Source of the DNA: Candidatus Thorarchaeota archaeon SMTZ1-83
GTDB lineage: Archaea > Asgardarchaeota > Thorarchaeia > Thorarchaeales > Thorarchaeaceae
Reading direction: 5' to 3'
DNA length: 6,740 bases
Assembly: GCA_001563325.1 (NCBI GenBank)
Contig: LRSK01000077.1
Span: 1 to 6,740, forward strand
Numbering within the stretch: the first letter of the stretch is position 1; each line of letters starts with the position of its first letter. Below the pieces are notes generated by a model. The model ran no database searches, had not been told where the DNA came from, and worked only from the letters and a program-made list of their open reading frames with translations. Position numbers and translations under genes: made by a program. Below are positions 6,038 through 6,740 of the stretch, piece after piece.

Positions 6038-6740
6038 TCAGGCTTTGGGCTTGCGGATGTAAATGACAATCGCAATTACTGTAGTCGCACCAACGGCACC
6101 GATTATGACACCTATGACTAGAGCGACTTGCACCAACCAGTCAACACCTACATCGGTTCTTTCTATTCTCACGAGGAACTCACACTGGAGCGAGTTTCCG
6201 CTCGGATCAGTCGCAGTCACAATTAGACCATATTCTCCAACACGTAGGATGTGCATGCTCAGAAGAAGGCCATTCTCAGTTATCTCAAAGTTTGAAGTAT
6301 CGTTCACTCTCCACTGATCGATTCCGCCAAGGTCTGAGGCCGACAGTTGGTATTCTAGTTGAGAGCCGTAGGCGATCACCCTGTTTGATGGCACGATTAT
6401 CCACTCGGGAGGCGTCGTATCTTCTACAGTTACAGTAATCTCGCCAGAAAGTACATTCCCTAGAATGTCACTCACGTACACTGTCAAATCGTACGTTCCT
6501 ACAGAGAGAGTTCCCACACTGTGAATCACACCTTGGCTATCGACACTGAACCGGAGAGTATCGTCCACGGTCCACTCCCCAATGCCTGACGGATCTGTAG
6601 CATTCAGGTCGTACTCAAACACTTCGCCTAGTTCAACAACCTGGTTTGACGATGGTTGAATCCATGTCGGTATGGCCGATGGAAACACAGTCAAGACGAA
6701 TTCACCGAGAAGATAATCACCATTGCTATCGTTCACTCTC
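6038..6740 (-). CDS. Membrane-anchored surface protein with beta-sandwich (cadherin/Ig-like) repeats, N-terminus beyond window
   Basis: The frame is open across the right edge, so only the C-terminal 234 or so codons are visible. The GTG at 6736 is probably an internal Val, because the residues around it align to the end of another repeat. Two full repeats of about 87 residues are present. Each runs from a Trp after proline, through LGE or YGS, a Glu/Gln-Trp pair and VDD or VND, to a Val/Ala-x-Asp turn, strand and Pro-rich linker. This pattern fits bacterial/archaeal Ig-like or dystroglycan-type cadherin-like domains, which act in adhesion or as stalks. A single hydrophobic helix (WLVQVALVIGV onward) and the basic tail YIRKPKA anchor the protein with repeats outside and the tail in the cytosol. 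The stop is TGA. It converges with the small membrane protein gene. Ligand and full size are unknown. Confidence 0.85.
   Translation of the reverse strand, partial: RVNDSNGDYLLGEFVLTVFPSAIPTWIQPSSNQVVELGEVFEYDLNATDPSGIGEWTVDDTLRFSVDSQGVIHSVGTLSVGTYDLTVYVSDILGNVLSGEITVTVEDTTPPEWIIVPSNRVIAYGSQLEYQLSASDLGGIDQWRVNDTSNFEITENGLLLSMHILRVGEYGLIVTATDPSGNSLQCEFLVRIERTDVGVDWLVQVALVIGVIIGAVGATTVIAIVIYIRKPKA
6158..6406 (-). repeat. Beta-sandwich repeat copy B within the surface protein
   Basis: This is the membrane-proximal repeat, about 83 codons, following copy A directly. It ends in FLVRIER just before the transmembrane helix. The last strand of a third, partial copy is visible at the right edge (NDSNGDYLLGEFVLTV). 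Confidence 0.78.
6407..6667 (-). repeat. Beta-sandwich repeat copy A within the surface protein
   Basis: This 87-codon unit lines up with copy B without gaps for most of its length. Shared positions include the leading Trp, the Gly after the second strand, EYDLNATD against EYQLSASD, EWTVDDT against QWRVNDT, and VGTYDLTV against VGEYGLIV. The similarity is clear in protein but diverged in DNA, so this is an old domain duplication. Confidence 0.8.

Noticed and set aside
6063..6317. Plus-strand open frame of 84 codons opposite the repeat protein
   Set aside because: The minus frame shows clear domain repeats and a membrane anchor. The plus product has biased composition and no motif.
1..6740. 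CRISPR array, insertion sequence, tRNA or rRNA gene
   Set aside because: No regularly spaced direct repeats, terminal inverted repeats with a transposase, cloverleaf signature or rRNA motif was seen. Coding genes fill almost all of the window.

Overview
The window looks like archaeal chromosomal DNA of moderate GC content. Several genes have archaeal TATA-like boxes at the expected distance, at least two starts are probably non-ATG and some are near-leaderless. One gene encodes a secreted, NosD-like beta-helix surface protein whose tail carries membrane helices and a zinc ribbon, and another encodes a C-terminally anchored beta-sandwich repeat protein. This combination resembles Asgard-type genomes (Thorarchaeota-like) or related archaea. 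That placement is an impression from protein style, not from a marker gene.

Layout. Positions 1-1914 (minus) hold most of a glycyl radical enzyme of the glycerol/diol dehydratase and choline-lyase branch. Its C-terminal glycyl-radical domain lies beyond the left edge. It is divergently transcribed from an Ntn-hydrolase isoaspartyl peptidase/asparaginase (2011-2868, plus), and one near-symmetric TATA element around 1940-1947 could serve both. Next on the plus strand is a 755-residue exported beta-helix membrane protein (2967-5234). Its 3' end overlaps, tail to tail, a thioredoxin with an unusual charged N-terminal extension (5200-5631, minus). The thioredoxin is divergent from a small two-helix membrane protein (5808-6023, plus). 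That gene has an ATG exactly in frame upstream, separated from it by one TAG codon. The right edge holds the C-terminal part of a membrane-anchored repeat protein (6038-6740, minus).

How the genes relate. No single pathway unites them. The glycyl radical enzyme implies anaerobic metabolism; its activase would be expected nearby, but none is inside the window. The asparaginase handles damaged or amide-containing peptides. The beta-helix and repeat proteins belong to the cell surface, and the thioredoxin serves cytosolic redox control. The arrangement is mostly single genes in alternating orientation, not one long operon. I found no tRNA, rRNA, CRISPR array, transposase or integrase. I see no convincing new multi-gene system. 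The most unusual points are the beta-helix/membrane/zinc-ribbon architecture, the TAG-interrupted small gene, the extended thioredoxin and the unassigned glycyl radical enzyme.
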